Shown here piece by piece: positions 1 to 11,085 of a stretch of 64,000 bases of DNA. This DNA comes from Nitzschia sp. DOCU1. Taxonomy: Eukaryota; Bacillariophyta; Bacillariophyceae; Bacillariales; Bacillariaceae. The notes below the pieces were generated by a model. It made no database searches. It saw nothing but the letters and a program-made list of their open reading frames with translations, and was not told the DNA's origin. How positions within the stretch are numbered: the first letter of the stretch is position 1; each line of letters starts with the position of its first letter. The stretch is taken from assembly GCA_951394045.1 (NCBI GenBank), contig OX595989.1:1364001-1428000 (forward strand). The letters run 5' to 3'. The translations under genes and the position numbers were made by a program.

Positions 1-3000
1 ACTACCCGTGCGCCATTCCCTGCATTGAATGTTCGCCGCCGCAACGAACCCGTTGCCACGGATACAATCTACAGTGATGTACCTGCCGTGGACAATGGTT
101 GCCGAGCTGCCCAGTTCTTTTGTGGCGTCGACACCAAGTTTTCAGACATTTATGGCGTGCACACCGATGGTGACTTCATTCGTGTTCTTCAGGACAATGT
201 GCGTCGTCGGGGAGCCATGGATGTCTTGGTGAGTGACCGCGCTAAAGCTGAAATAAGCAAGCGAGTCAAGGATCTCTTGCGCCATCTCTGTATCGATGAG
301 TGGCAAAGTGAACCACACCAACACCACCAAAACCCAGCAGAACGCCAGTATCGCCTTATCAAACGGGCGACACAACATGTTCTTAACACTACGAATGCAC
401 CTCCATATTGTTGGCTACTTGCCATGGAGTACGTTTGTTTTATTAATAACAGGTTGGCGCGAGGTTCGCTGGACTGGAGAACCCCCTACGAGAAATTGTT
501 GGGCTATACTCCAGATATTAGCATGATTACTTGCTACGCATTCTGGGACAAGGTATTTGTGAAACGCATCGAAGCGCGGGGAGGAAATTTCCCATCTGTT
601 GGGAATGAGATCGAGGGTCGCTTTGTTGGTTTCTCGGAGACAGTTGGTCATCCCATGACCTATAAAATACTGACTTCAGATACTAAACAGATTATCTATC
701 GTTCCCGCATTCGGTTGGCTTCAGATGGCGTCAATCGTCGCGCCACTGCTGAGGCACAAGAAGCTGCTCGCGGCGCCGAGGACAATCCAGCTGACGATGA
801 GCTGGATAACGGGGAGCTCGGAGATGGAGCCGATCCCCAGGTCGTTTTTGATCCTGGTGGGGACGACGGAGTGGATGCAACCGACAACGAAAACTTACCG
901 AATCTTATCCATCGACGCGATCGACCAATGGCGGTCATTGACCCTGAGGATATCATAGGCCGGACCTACCTTTTGGTCCCGGCAGAAGACGGTACTCGGC
1001 TTCGACTACGAATCGTGGAAGCTCTCGACGACATCGAGAGGCGAGTTAATGCCAACGACGCTGTCATCCGTTTCAAGGCCGTCAGCTCGGACGGACATTA
1101 CGAGGAAATCAAGACCTACAATCAGATCCTTGATAAACTCGAAGAAGCTGATGGAACGGACGAAGTTTGGAAGTTTCGATCAATCGACGCCCACCAAGGT
1201 CCTCTTACTCGCACGGATCCAAACTACAAAGGATCTAGATGGAATGTGAGAGTCAGTTGGGAAAACGGGGAGGTCACATATGAACCTCTGTCGATCATTT
1301 CCAAGAGCGACCCCGTCTCTTGCGCTATCTATGCAAGTGAAAACAACCTGCTCAATCTAGAAGGTTGGAAGCAGTTTGCCCGACTTGCTAGGCGCCAGAA
1401 GAAACTTCTCCGTTTGGCTAACCAAGCTAAGCTCAAGTCGTTTAGGACCGCACCTCTCTACAAGTTCGGGGTGGAGGTCCCACGAAATCATGAACATGCC
1501 ATGGAGTTAGACCGCAAGAATGGCAACGACCTATGGCGTCAGGCCGAACTGAAGGAGTTGGGACAAATTGACGAGTACGAAACTTTCAAGGACTGCGGAA
1601 AGGGAGCTCGACCCAGTGGATACAAACGCATTCGATACCACATTGTGTACGATGTAAAGCACGATCTGCGGAGAAAAGCACGGTTGGTAGCCAATGGCAA
1701 CCAAGCCCCCACGCCGATCTCGTCGGTCTACTCGAGTGTAGTTTCGTTAAGAGGTTTGAGGCTCTGTCTATTCCTGGCAGAACTAAACAGTCTCGATGCC
1801 TGGACGACTGATATAGGCAACGCTTATCTCGAAGCGAAGACGGACGAGAAAGTATACGTCATAGCCGGACCGGAATTCGGTGAGAGAGAAGGACACACTC
1901 TCATCATCTCCAAGGCTTTGTACGGACTTTTTTCTAGCGGAAAAATGTGGTGGGAAAGGCTCAGCGAGGTTCTAAAGCAAATGGGATTCGTGCCATCGAG
2001 AGCGGAGGCCGATATTTGGATGCGGAAGAATGGAGATCACTGGGAATACATCGCCCGATACGTGGACGATCTCGCGATTTTGTCGAAACGGAACCAAGAA
2101 ATTATTGACGACCTGTCCGACCGCTACAAGTTCAAATTGAAGGGCACGGGCCCGATTAGCTATCATCTAGGAGCCGACTTCTATCGCGATTCAGATGGAG
2201 TGCTGTGCATGGCACCTAAGAGATACATCGAGCGAATGATCGAGACCTACGAGCGATTGTTTGGTACGAAGCCGAGCCAAAAGTTCCATTCGCCCCTAAT
2301 GCAAGGTGACCATCCTGAACTCGACGATTCGGAAGAGCTGGGCGCAGAAGGAATCAAGCAGTATCAATCGATGATAGGTGCTGCGCAATGGGTAATCTCG
2401 TTGGGACGTTTTGATATCGCAACAGCGGTAATGACGCTTTCGAGTTTCCGAGCCGCGCCCAGAAAAGGCCATCTCGAGAGAATCAAGAGGGTATTCGGAT
2501 ATTTGGCGAAAATGCGAAATGGCGCGATCCGTTTCAGAACAGGCATTCCGGATTTCTCCGCGATTCCGATCCCAGAGTACAGTTGGGCTACCAGTGTGTA
2601 TGGCAATGTACAGGAGCTAATCCCGGATGATGCGCCAGAACCACTGGGTAAGCCTGTTGTGACTACAACGTACTTCAACGCTAACCTTTGTCACGACATG
2701 ACTACAGGCAAGTCAGTAACGGGAATCCTTCATTTTGTGAATAAGACTCCCATCGATTACTTCTCCAAGAAGCAACCGCTAGTTGAGACGGCTACGTACG
2801 GCAGCGAGTTCATGTCCGGACGACAGGCCACCGAACAGGTGATCGACTTAAGGACGACGTTACGATATCTCGGCGTCCCAGTCCAGGGAAAATCGTTCAT
2901 GTTTGGCGACAACAAGACAATGGTTGATAGCGCGTCGAATCCATCCGCCAAGCTCACCAAGAGACATGTGATTCTATCATATCACCGTGTCCGCGAAGCT

Positions 3001-3159
3001 GTTGCAGCAGGGATCGTGGCATTACTGCACATCCCCGGAAAGAAGAATCCTGCGGACATTTTGTCGAAAGCTTGGGGATACAGCGATGTTTGGAAAACGT
3101 TGCGAGCATTGCTATTCTGGGAAGGCGATACCGCGGATCTTATCGAAGACCAAAACTAG
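1..3159 (+). CDS. Ty1/copia polyprotein, 3' part (integrase, RT, RNase H); open at window edge
   Basis: Reading frame 1 is open from base 1 to the TAA/TAG-type stop at 3159, so the gag, protease and early integrase parts lie outside the window; the apparent start at base 25 is only a TTG. The integrase core is seen through SDRAKAE (about 229) and the NPAERQ glutamate (about 333), followed by the GKEK-like C-terminal part. Reverse transcriptase carries the catalytic YVDD at 2059-2070, and RNase H ends with the copia-like pattern GDNKT...RHV...IPGKKNPAD. The order integrase-RT-RNase H is that of Ty1/copia elements (CoDi elements in diatoms, by family knowledge). No stop interrupts the frame, so this copy looks young. 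No LTR was identified. Confidence 0.92.
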   Translation, partial: TTRAPFPALNVRRRNEPVATDTIYSDVPAVDNGCRAAQFFCGVDTKFSDIYGVHTDGDFIRVLQDNVRRRGAMDVLVSDRAKAEISKRVKDLLRHLCIDEWQSEPHQHHQNPAERQYRLIKRATQHVLNTTNAPPYCWLLAMEYVCFINNRLARGSLDWRTPYEKLLGYTPDISMITCYAFWDKVFVKRIEARGGNFPSVGNEIEGRFVGFSETVGHPMTYKILTSDTKQIIYRSRIRLASDGVNRRATAEAQEAARGAEDNPADDELDNGELGDGADPQVVFDPGGDDGVDATDNENLPNLIHRRDRPMAVIDPEDIIGRTYLLVPAEDGTRLRLRIVEALDDIERRVNANDAVIRFKAVSSDGHYEEIKTYNQILDKLEEADGTDEVWKFRSIDAHQGPLTRTDPNYKGSRWNVRVSWENGEVTYEPLSIISKSDPVSCAIYASENNLLNLEGWKQFARLARRQKKLLRLANQAKLKSFRTAPLYKFGVEVPRNHEHAMELDRKNGNDLWRQAELKELGQIDEYETFKDCGKGARPSGYKRIRYHIVYDVKHDLRRKARLVANGNQAPTPISSVYSSVVSLRGLRLCLFLAELNSLDAWTTDIGNAYLEAKTDEKVYVIAGPEFGEREGHTLIISKALYGLFSSGKMWWERLSEVLKQMGFVPSRAEADIWMRKNGDHWEYIARYVDDLAILSKRNQEIIDDLSDRYKFKLKGTGPISYHLGADFYRDSDGVLCMAPKRYIERMIETYERLFGTKPSQKFHSPLMQGDHPELDDSEELGAEGIKQYQSMIGAAQWVISLGRFDIATAVMTLSSFRAAPRKGHLERIKRVFGYLAKMRNGAIRFRTGIPDFSAIPIPEYSWATSVYGNVQELIPDDAPEPLGKPVVTTTYFNANLCHDMTTGKSVTGILHFVNKTPIDYFSKKQPLVETATYGSEFMSGRQATEQVIDLRTTLRYLGVPVQGKSFMFGDNKTMVDSASNPSAKLTKRHVILSYHRVREAVAAGIVALLHIPGKKNPADILSKAWGYSDVWKTLRALLFWEGDTADLIEDQN

Positions 3160-3535
3160 AAGAGCATGGTCGATGATATGGTATCGTGCGGGATCACGGG
3201 GAGTAAAGAACGGCACGTGGTTCCATCGAATAAGATGATCCCTTCGATCCAAGTCGAATGGTAGAAGGATCAACGGACAGACAGAAGTCATTTGCATCGC
3301 CAGTGCAGATGCTACTACCTTCGTAGAAGTATGGAGTACTTCGGAGAATTGTATGGTGGTCGGAATGACGTAGGTCAAAAGGTTCGGTCATCGGTGCGGC
3401 TAGCCTTGAAGCAACGGGGCGATGAGTTCGGACATCCGGAGAATGTAGACACAATATCTTCTAATAGTATAGTTACAACTACTACTGTGGAAGATTGCCT
3501 CTTGATCGAGGCTTAGAGCTAGATCTACTTTGTTA
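1089..3535 (+). repeat. Tandem unit 1 of a 2447-bp retroelement-tail repeat
   Basis: Everything from 1089 recurs 2447 bp later. The unit holds the inter-domain linker, RT, RNase H, the stop and 376 bp of 3' non-coding sequence. Unit 1 differs from units 2 and 3 at several positions in its first 150 bp (for example codons for ILDKLEE versus ILYNLEE). Confidence 0.95.
3160..3535 (+). other. 3' non-coding part of the retroelement unit
   Basis: 376 bp between the polyprotein stop and the next unit, repeated at 5607-5982. It probably contains the polypurine tract and part of a 3' LTR, but I cannot delimit either, since no matching 5' LTR lies in the window. No credible gene. Confidence 0.4.
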
Positions 3536-5982
3536 GGACGGACATTACGAGGAAATCAAGACCTACAATCAGATCCTCTATAACCTCGAAGAAGCTGATG
3601 GAACGGACGAAGTTTGGAAGTTTCAATCAATCGACGCCCACCAAGGTCCTCTTACTCGCACGGATCCAAACTACAAAGAATCTAGATGGAATGTGAGAGT
3701 CAGTTGGGAAAACGGGGAGGTCACATATGAACCTCTGTCGATCATTTCCAAGAGCGACCCCGTCTCTTGCGCTATCTATGCAAGTGAAAACAACCTGCTC
3801 AATCTAGAAGGTTGGAAGCAGTTTGCCCGACTTGCTAGGCGCCAGAAGAAACTTCTCCGTTTGGCTAACCAAGCTAAGCTCAAGTCGTTTAGGACCGCAC
3901 CTCTCTACAAGTTCGGGGTGGAGGTCCCACGAAATCATGAACATGCCATGGAGTTAGACCGCAAGAATGGCAACGACCTATGGCGTCAGGCCGAACTGAA
4001 GGAGTTGGGACAAATTGACGAGTACGAAACTTTCAAGGACTGCGGAAAGGGAGCTCGACCCAGTGGATACAAACGCATTCGATACCACATTGTGTACGAT
4101 GTAAAGCACGATCTGCGGAGAAAAGCACGGTTGGTAGCCAATGGCAACCAAGCCCCCACGCCGATCTCGTCGGTCTACTCGAGTGTAGTTTCGTTAAGAG
4201 GTTTGAGGCTCTGTCTATTCCTGGCAGAACTAAACAGTCTCGATGCCTGGACGACTGATATAGGCAACGCTTATCTCGAAGCGAAGACGGACGAGAAAGT
4301 ATACGTCATAGCCGGACTGGAATTCGGTGAGAGAGAAGGACACACTCTCATCATCTCCAAGGCTTTGTACGGACTTTTTTCTAGCGGAAAAATGTGGTGG
4401 GAAAGGCTCAGCGAGGTTCTAAAGCAAATGGGATTCGTGCCATCGAGAGCGGAGGCCGATATTTGGATGCGGAAGAATGGAGATCACTGGGAATACATCG
4501 CCCGATACGTGGACGATCTCGCGATTTTGTCGAAACGGAACCAAGAAATTATTGACGACCTGTCCGACCGCTACAAGTTCAAATTGAAGGGCACGGGCCC
4601 GATTAGCTATCATCTAGGAGCCGACTTCTATCGCGATTCAGATGGAGTGCTGTGCATGGCACCTAAGAGATACATCGAGCGAATGATCGAGACCTACGAG
4701 CGATTGTTTGGTACGAAGCCGAGCCAAAAGTTCCATTCGCCCCTAATGCAAGGTGACCATCCTGAACTCGACGATTCGGAAGAGCTGGGCGCAGAAGGAA
4801 TCAAGCAGTATCAATCGATGATAGGTGCTGCGCAATGGGTAATCTCGTTGGGACGTTTTGATATCGCAACAGCGGTAATGACGCTTTCGAGTTTCCGAGC
4901 CGCGCCCAGAAAAGGCCATCTCGAGAGAATCAAGAGGGTATACGGATATTTGGCGAAAATGCGAAATGGCGCGATCCGTTTCAGAACAGGCATTCTGGAT
5001 TTCTCCGCGATTCCGATCCCAGAGTACAGTTGGGCTACCAGTGTGTATGGCAATGTACAGGAGCTAATCCCGGATGATGCGCCAGAACCACTGGGTAAGC
5101 CTGTTGTGACTACAACGTACTTCAACGCTAACCTTTGTCACGACATGACTACAGGCAAGTCAGTAACGGGAATCCTTCATTTTGTGAATAAGACTCCCAT
5201 CGATTACTTCTCCAAGAAGCAACCGCTAGTTGAGACGGCTACGTACGGCAGCGAGTTCATGTCCGGACGACAGGCCACCGAACAGGTGATCGACTTAAGG
5301 ACGATGTTACGATATCTCGGCGTCCCAGTCCAGGGAAAATCGTTCATGTTTGGCGACAACAAGACAATGGTTGATAGCGCGTCGAATCCATCCGCCAAGC
5401 TCACCAAGAGACATGTGATTCTATCATATCACCGTGTCCGCGAAGCTGTTGCAGCAGGGATCGTGGCATTACTGCACATCCCCGGAAAGAAGAATCCTGC
5501 GGACATTTTGTCGAAAGCTTGGGGATACAGCGATGTTTGGAAAACGTTGCGAGCATTGCTATTCTGGGAAGGCGATACCGCGGATCTTATCGAAGACCAA
5601 AACTAGAAGAGCATGGTCGATGATATGGTATCGTGCGGGATCACGGGGAGTAAAGAACGGCACGTGGTTCCATCGAATAAGATGATCCCTTCGATCCAAG
5701 TCGAATGGTAGAAGGATCAACGGACAGACAGAAGTCATTTGCATCGCCAGTGCAGATGCTACTACCTTCGTAGAAGTATGGAGTACTTCGGAGAATTGTA
5801 TGGTGGTCGGAATGACGTAGGTCAAAAGGTTCGGTCATCGGTGCGGCTAGCCTTGAAGCAACGGGGCGATGAGTTCGGACATCCGGAGAATGTAGACACA
5901 ATATCTTCTAATAGTATAGTTACAACTACTACTGTGGAAGATTGCCTCTTGACCGAGGCTTAGAGCTAGATCTACTTTGTTA
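3536..5982 (+). repeat. Tandem unit 2 of the 2447-bp repeat
   Basis: Offset from unit 1 is exactly 2447 bp at every landmark checked (1246 to 3693, 2059 to 4506). Its RT-RNase H frame runs to 5606 without a stop but begins right after an in-frame TAG at 3534-3536 and has no ATG, so it is a promoterless tail rather than an independent gene. Substitutions against unit 1 include P to L in AG-P-EFG, F to Y in RVFGYLA and T to M in RTTLRYL. YVDD is intact. Confidence 0.95.
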
Positions 5983-6910
5983 GGACGGACATTACGAGGA
6001 AATCAAGACCTACAATCAGATCCTCTATAACCTCGAAGAAGCTGATGGAACGGACGAAGTTTGGAAGTTTCAATCAATCGACGCCCACCAAGGTCCTCTT
6101 ACTCGCACGGATCCAAACTACAAAGAATCTAGATGGAATGTGAGAGTCAGTTGGGAAAACGGGGAGGTCACATATGAACCTCTGTCGATCATTTCCAAGA
6201 GCGACCCCGTCTCTTGCGCTATCTATGCAAGTGAAAACAACCTGCTCAATCTAGAAGGTTGGAAGCAGTTTGCCCGACTTGCTAGGCGCCAGAAGAAACT
6301 TCTCCGTTTGGCTAACCAAGCTAAGCTCAAGTCGTTTAGGACCGCACCTCTCTACAAGTTCGGGGTGGAGGTCCCACGAAATCATGAACATGCCATGGAG
6401 TTAGACCGCAAGAATGGCAACGACCTATGGCATCAGGCCGAACTGAAGGAGTTGGGACAAATTGACGAGTACGAAACTTTCAAGGACTGCGGAAAGGGAG
6501 CTCGACCCAGTGGATACAAACGCATTCGATACCACATTGTGTACGATGTAAAGCACGATCTGCGGAGAAAAGCACGGTTGGTAGCCAATGGCAACCAAGC
6601 CCCCACGCCGATCTCGTCGGTCTACTCGAGTGTAGTTTCGTTAAGAGGTTTGAGGCTCTGTCTATTCCTGGCAGAACTAAACAGTCTCGATGCCTGGACG
6701 ACTGATATAGGCAACGCTTATCTCGAAGCGAAGACGGACGAGAAAGTATACGTCATAGCCGGACCGGAATTCGGTGAGAGAGAAGGACACACTCTCATCA
6801 TCTCCAAGGCTTTGTACGGACTTTTTTCTAGCGGAAAAATGTGGTGGGAAAGGCTCAGCGAGGTTCTAAAGCAAATGGGATTCGTGCCATCGAGAGCGGA
6901 GGCCGATATT
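5983..6910 (+). repeat. Tandem unit 3, truncated inside RT
   Basis: Third copy, again at 2447-bp spacing. It matches units 1 and 2 up to about 6910 and then breaks off after the codons for EADI, before the YVDD motif, so it cannot encode an active RT. It shares the unit-2 variants near its start and has its own change (R to H in DLWRQAE). Confidence 0.93.
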
Positions 6911-7904
6911 TCAGTTCACGGAATTATCGCTGCTGCTGCACACAGTAACTCCTGCTGGATAAGATGGAAACGAGAACGGCAAACTTATTGGTGACCTGAC
7001 GGATAAAGACAACAAAATACAAACAAAACAGGAAAAAGGGGGAAAACATAATGATGAGGCACAAGCGTCGATCAACTTGAACAAATCCACAATTCCAAAA
7101 TTCATCTTCTCCTTACCTATAATACCTTGTGGGGCTCGACGACGGCTGCGACGAAGGCATATTGGTAGTAGGTCTAGGTGTAGGGTGATCCGACGGTTGT
7201 CCGGTTGGACGCAAGGAAGGACGTATCGTCGGGGATTGCGCGAGCTCTGCTGTTGGGACGACTTGCGTGACCGGAGGAGATACCGGAACCTGAGACGGAG
7301 CAGGTGCCGCCTCTTCTCTGTCTCTCGTGCTGCGCGAGATGGCAATTCCAACACACGCAGCTATGAGGAGAACAAGCCCCAGGAGGCACATTGCTATGAA
7401 AGTAAAGCGGCTCTTTTTCGAACCACTGGCAGGATTCTCTTCTGAGACATGACCGGTTCCATATGGTTTGGCAGCGAAAGGTGCCAAAGAGGGCGCAGAC
7501 GTATCAACAGTCCTCTCGCCATCAGATCCTTCTTCGGGATCAGGAACACCATAATCATCAGGAACACCATAATCATACTGGCTCTCAACTCTGCTTCCAT
7601 TAAGGACTGACATGTTGTTGGGGGGCGGTGATTCTTGTCCGTTAAGCCACCGAGAGCTATAGCCTCCAAGCCGAGCAGACGGATTTTCCGCATGAGTTTC
7701 GAGGACTTCGGTTAGGCCTGACGCAACGGTATGTTCATCGGCGTCAAAAAGAAGAAGCCCAACGACGGACATGGGGGCTACCTCACTCGAGGCGACGGAC
7801 TCTGTATCCGGAACGGTTTGTCCTCGTCCTCCCAGTGTTTGCCTTGTAGAGGGCGACGTAATCGGCTTCTCTGGTTTCTGGTTTGCAAAGTACAAACTGG
7901 CCAT
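6911..7904 (-). pseudogene. Single-pass membrane protein with S/T/P-rich stalk (LRR receptor-like N-terminal half), cut off by retroelement DNA
   Basis: Two exons on the minus strand: 7117-7904 and 6911-6995, with a 121-bp intron (AG|GTAAGG donor, CAG acceptor) that keeps frame. The product is 290 aa: about 165 hydrophilic N-terminal residues including a duplicated DYGVPD, one membrane segment (about 167-190, rich in L/I/A), then a Ser/Thr/Pro stalk of PS..PT repeats. In diatoms this layout usually precedes a large extracellular leucine-rich repeat domain; that is family knowledge, and no LRR is present here. The frame ends at TGA (6911-6913) exactly where the retroelement homology begins, so the 3' part was probably lost. 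The ATG at 7904 was chosen because the longer frame starts with TTG. Confidence 0.55.
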
Positions 7905-8398
7905 CTTTGGTATGAATTTCTCGTTGCTTGACAAAATTTTATGATATCAGAAAGTGATCGGCTTTGGGGGCTCGAATGGAATGGAAGCAAGAACGACGGG
8001 TCTGCGTGAGCGAGATTCGTGGATCTATTGGTCTTGCACTGCAAGCACGATTGGGTGCGTATCTGCGACTGGGTCCGAAAAATAAGGCAGAAAAGAAGCA
8101 GTCGCGGATACGACTAAGATGACTGATTGGCTGGCTGCAAAATTTGATTCATCCGTCTCCTTTTCTTGGCACGAGAACGCCTCACATCGAAGGTGCAACC
8201 ATGATGCACAACACCGAGGGTCAGTATTCCCGACGCTTCATCAGCCAGTAAAAGGGAACTGACAAAACCACCAACTCGATGATACGAAGAGGCTAATTTT
8301 CACCTGCCAAAACTTTGGACTTGCCAGAGATCCAGGATGCAGATTGCCGGTAGCAACTAAAAGCCAGTTCAAGAAGCACGTCGTCTTCACCATCCGAG
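7905..8398. other. Divergent intergenic region
   Basis: 494 bp between the oppositely oriented genes starting at 7904 and 8399. It must hold both promoters. No recognisable element or additional ORF. Confidence 0.4.
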
Positions 8399-10728
8399 AT
8401 GAGACTCCCTCCCATGCGCCGCGTCTTTCGCATCGCGGTAGTCATTCTCCTGCTGGAAATTGTGCACAAACTGACGACGCTTCAACGACTCATGGAATTA
8501 CAAGATAGCAGCAATCACTTGGATCGCCTAATGGACTGGTCTCCTCATCGTGACAACAACAAGAAGCACGTGCTTCGGACAGACACCGGCCAGACGCTTT
8601 TGTCGCCAAAAATCCTTTCGGTCGAGCAAGCCGGCAATGAAGATCCCAAAAGGCTGGGAGCAGTTTCGGAATCAGATGTGTGCCGTATCCCACCCTCGGA
8701 GGGCCCCGAAGGAAGTATGGGCTTTCAAGCCCTTACCAAAATCCAGATTACCAGCCACCAGTCCTCCTTGCGGCTACTTTGCATCGTCGTTACGGATGCG
8801 ACGCATCTCGAGACGACGCTGTCCGCCATCCTAGAAACATATGCTTCTGATTGCGATGGATTCTTGGCCGCCTCCAATCAAACGGATGCGAGCCGTCGGC
8901 ATCAAGTAGTCGAGATTTCGGGTACCAACGAGTGGGAACGGTTGCAACGAATTTGGAAGTATGTACAGAACTACAAAGATGAAAATGGGCCATTTGATGC
9001 CTTTCATTTCGGCATCGAATCCACGTATGTAATTCCTTCGAATCTACGGCGCATGCTATCCACGTACTCGCAATTCACCGATGAGCAGAATCCCATGTAT
9101 CTGGGCGGTGCGGTTGTAGCGTCAAGAAAAGCGCCCGAAATTAGACACTGCGGAGGTAGGGCTGGTTATACCTTGAACCGTGCTGCTCTTCAGCTGGCGG
9201 ATCGCCTGTCAGAGTGCACCCTGCCTGATGACCCTAAACCCATTGATCAACAGCTAGCTTATTGCTTACGCCAGCTGGCAGATCTTCAATGCGTTAAGAC
9301 AGCCGATCAAGATTCTGCGCTCCGGTACATCGAGTTTGGGCTCGACTACCAGGGCAAGTTCTCTACCAACACAAAAAAGTACGTCAAGCGGACTCCACTT
9401 AAGGTCAAGCCACTCGCAGATTACCATGGTATTTATATTCGAGACGGCCTTCAAGGCATAGCCTCGGATGCGGTGGCGTTCTCGGTAGTTGACTTTCGTG
9501 GCAACAACTCAAGCGACCTCGAGGGCTTTACGATAGCCGATTCCATTCGTCGAGTTGACGCCATTTTAAAAAGGACCTGCAAATCCCAATGGGACGACCC
9601 TCCAATCCTGGCGTTAGACGTGGGTGGGATCCCAGGGTACATTCATGATGCTACCTTCCTCAGGCGCCACCCACCGCCGATGACTGCGTTTACCAACAGA
9701 GATGAGTATGGTGTGTGTGACTTGCCTTGGGGGAGGGGACGGGAAGGACGAGCAGGCTATCAAGGACTACAAAAGATCAAGATTATGGCCACGGCAAAAC
9801 CGAAACTGCGAGTATTGTGCATGATTTACACCCACTCGAATCGACATAGCACTCACTTGCGTGCCATTGCGGAGACGTACGGTCCGCACTGCGATGGATT
9901 TCTGGCGGCATCAAACAAGACAGATCCGTCGATAGGTGCCGTGAACCTTCTCCACGAAGGGTCCGAAGCATGTAAGTGCAATCGGTATAACGAGCACCGC
10001 GTCGTAACACCAGTTCATCTGTTGACACTTTTTGGATCGTTTCTACTACACCAACAGACGAGAATATGTGGCTCAAAGTGCGCTCCATGTGGAAGTATGT
10101 CTACCAACACTACTTGAATGACTATGATTTGTTTCATATTGGCGGGGATGATCACTACCTGATCCCCGAAAATCTAGTATACATGGGCAGTGAGGGGTCT
10201 TGGAAGGGACCTTGGAACTTCTCCGAGCCTTTATTTTTGGGAGGTAGCATGATTGATTTCCCAATGACCCATCTTCGCTATTGTGGGGGCGGTTCGGGTT
10301 ACACACTAAATCGCGCCGCTCTCAAGTTGTTGATAGAGCAGCTCTTTGATACGTACCACTGCCGTCCGCACTACCAGGCGAGTGACGAAGATCGAATCAT
10401 CTCGGATTGCTTTCGAACTGTTGGTATTCATTGCATGGACACGAACGATTCTAAGAATGAGACGCGATATCACCAGGCCAGTGCCAATTTCCATGCCAAT
10501 TGGACGCGGGACCAGCCAGCGGTATGGCACTCCGGGCCCCTCGATCGGGTGCATGGCATTGCCTCAAAAGAGCTACTGGGTCAGATTTCGGAATCTAGCG
10601 TGTCTTTTCACTTGAAAGGAATGGCCAGAGGATTACAAGATCGGGGAATGAGACGCTATCATGCCATTTTGCATGGCCTCTGCAATGGAACGAACCTTCT
10701 CACTTCCAGTTCGCTAACGAGATCATAG
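8399..10728 (+). CDS. Type II membrane glycosyltransferase with two GT31 (C1GalT-like) domains
   Basis: Exons 8399-9971 and 10058-10728 (86-bp intron, T|GTAAGT donor, AACAG acceptor) give 747 aa. Residues about 8-25 form an uncleaved signal anchor typical of Golgi enzymes. Two tandem halves each resemble core-1 beta-1,3-galactosyltransferase: a strand-rich LRLLC/LRVLC start, DGFLAASN, a W-K-YV helix, a Y-x-I-P-x-N-L segment, and the conserved CGG-x-GYTLNRAAL. In the second half the metal-binding site reads GGDDHY, close to the family DDD; in the first half it reads GIESTY, lacking the acidic pair, so the first domain is probably non-catalytic. Likely role is transfer of galactose or a related sugar onto protein O-glycans in the Golgi; donor and acceptor are inferred from the family only. 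The intron falls inside domain 2. Confidence 0.8.
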
Positions 10729-11085
10729 TGATGGGTGTTTCGTTTCATTAATAGTGTCGCAACGGCGTTTTTGTTCTAGCTGTACACCACAAAAGGAATC
10801 AACCTTTGAGAAATGATAGCTAGAGGATGCACACTCTCATCCCGGCTGCAGTATCTACGACTAAAAGCGGATTCGACTTATCTGACTCCATTCAACTTGG
10901 TCACACCGCCGACCGTCGCATCGGTTGGCGTCAATTTCTGCACCCGAGCAAAAATCGCAAAATAGCATCGACAAGATGGCACAACCAAGAGGCCAAATCT
11001 ACGCAAAGCAAGGAATCCTGGAAGTGCAGCTCTAGAATCAAGGCAAAGCCCACTGCGTATCGATCAATTTCAATTTCTGTCGAAA
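10729..11085. other. Intergenic region
   Basis: 357 bp between two plus-strand genes. It contains the terminator of the glycosyltransferase and the promoter of the helicase. A 103-codon ORF from 10827 overlaps the helicase start in another frame and has no recognisable domain. Confidence 0.4.

Noticed and set aside
3160..3535. Possible LTR after the polyprotein stop
   Set aside because: No TG...CA termini or matching second LTR could be located, so it is only called non-coding.
7077..7445. 122-codon plus-strand ORF
   Set aside because: Arg-rich shadow of the minus-strand membrane-protein gene.
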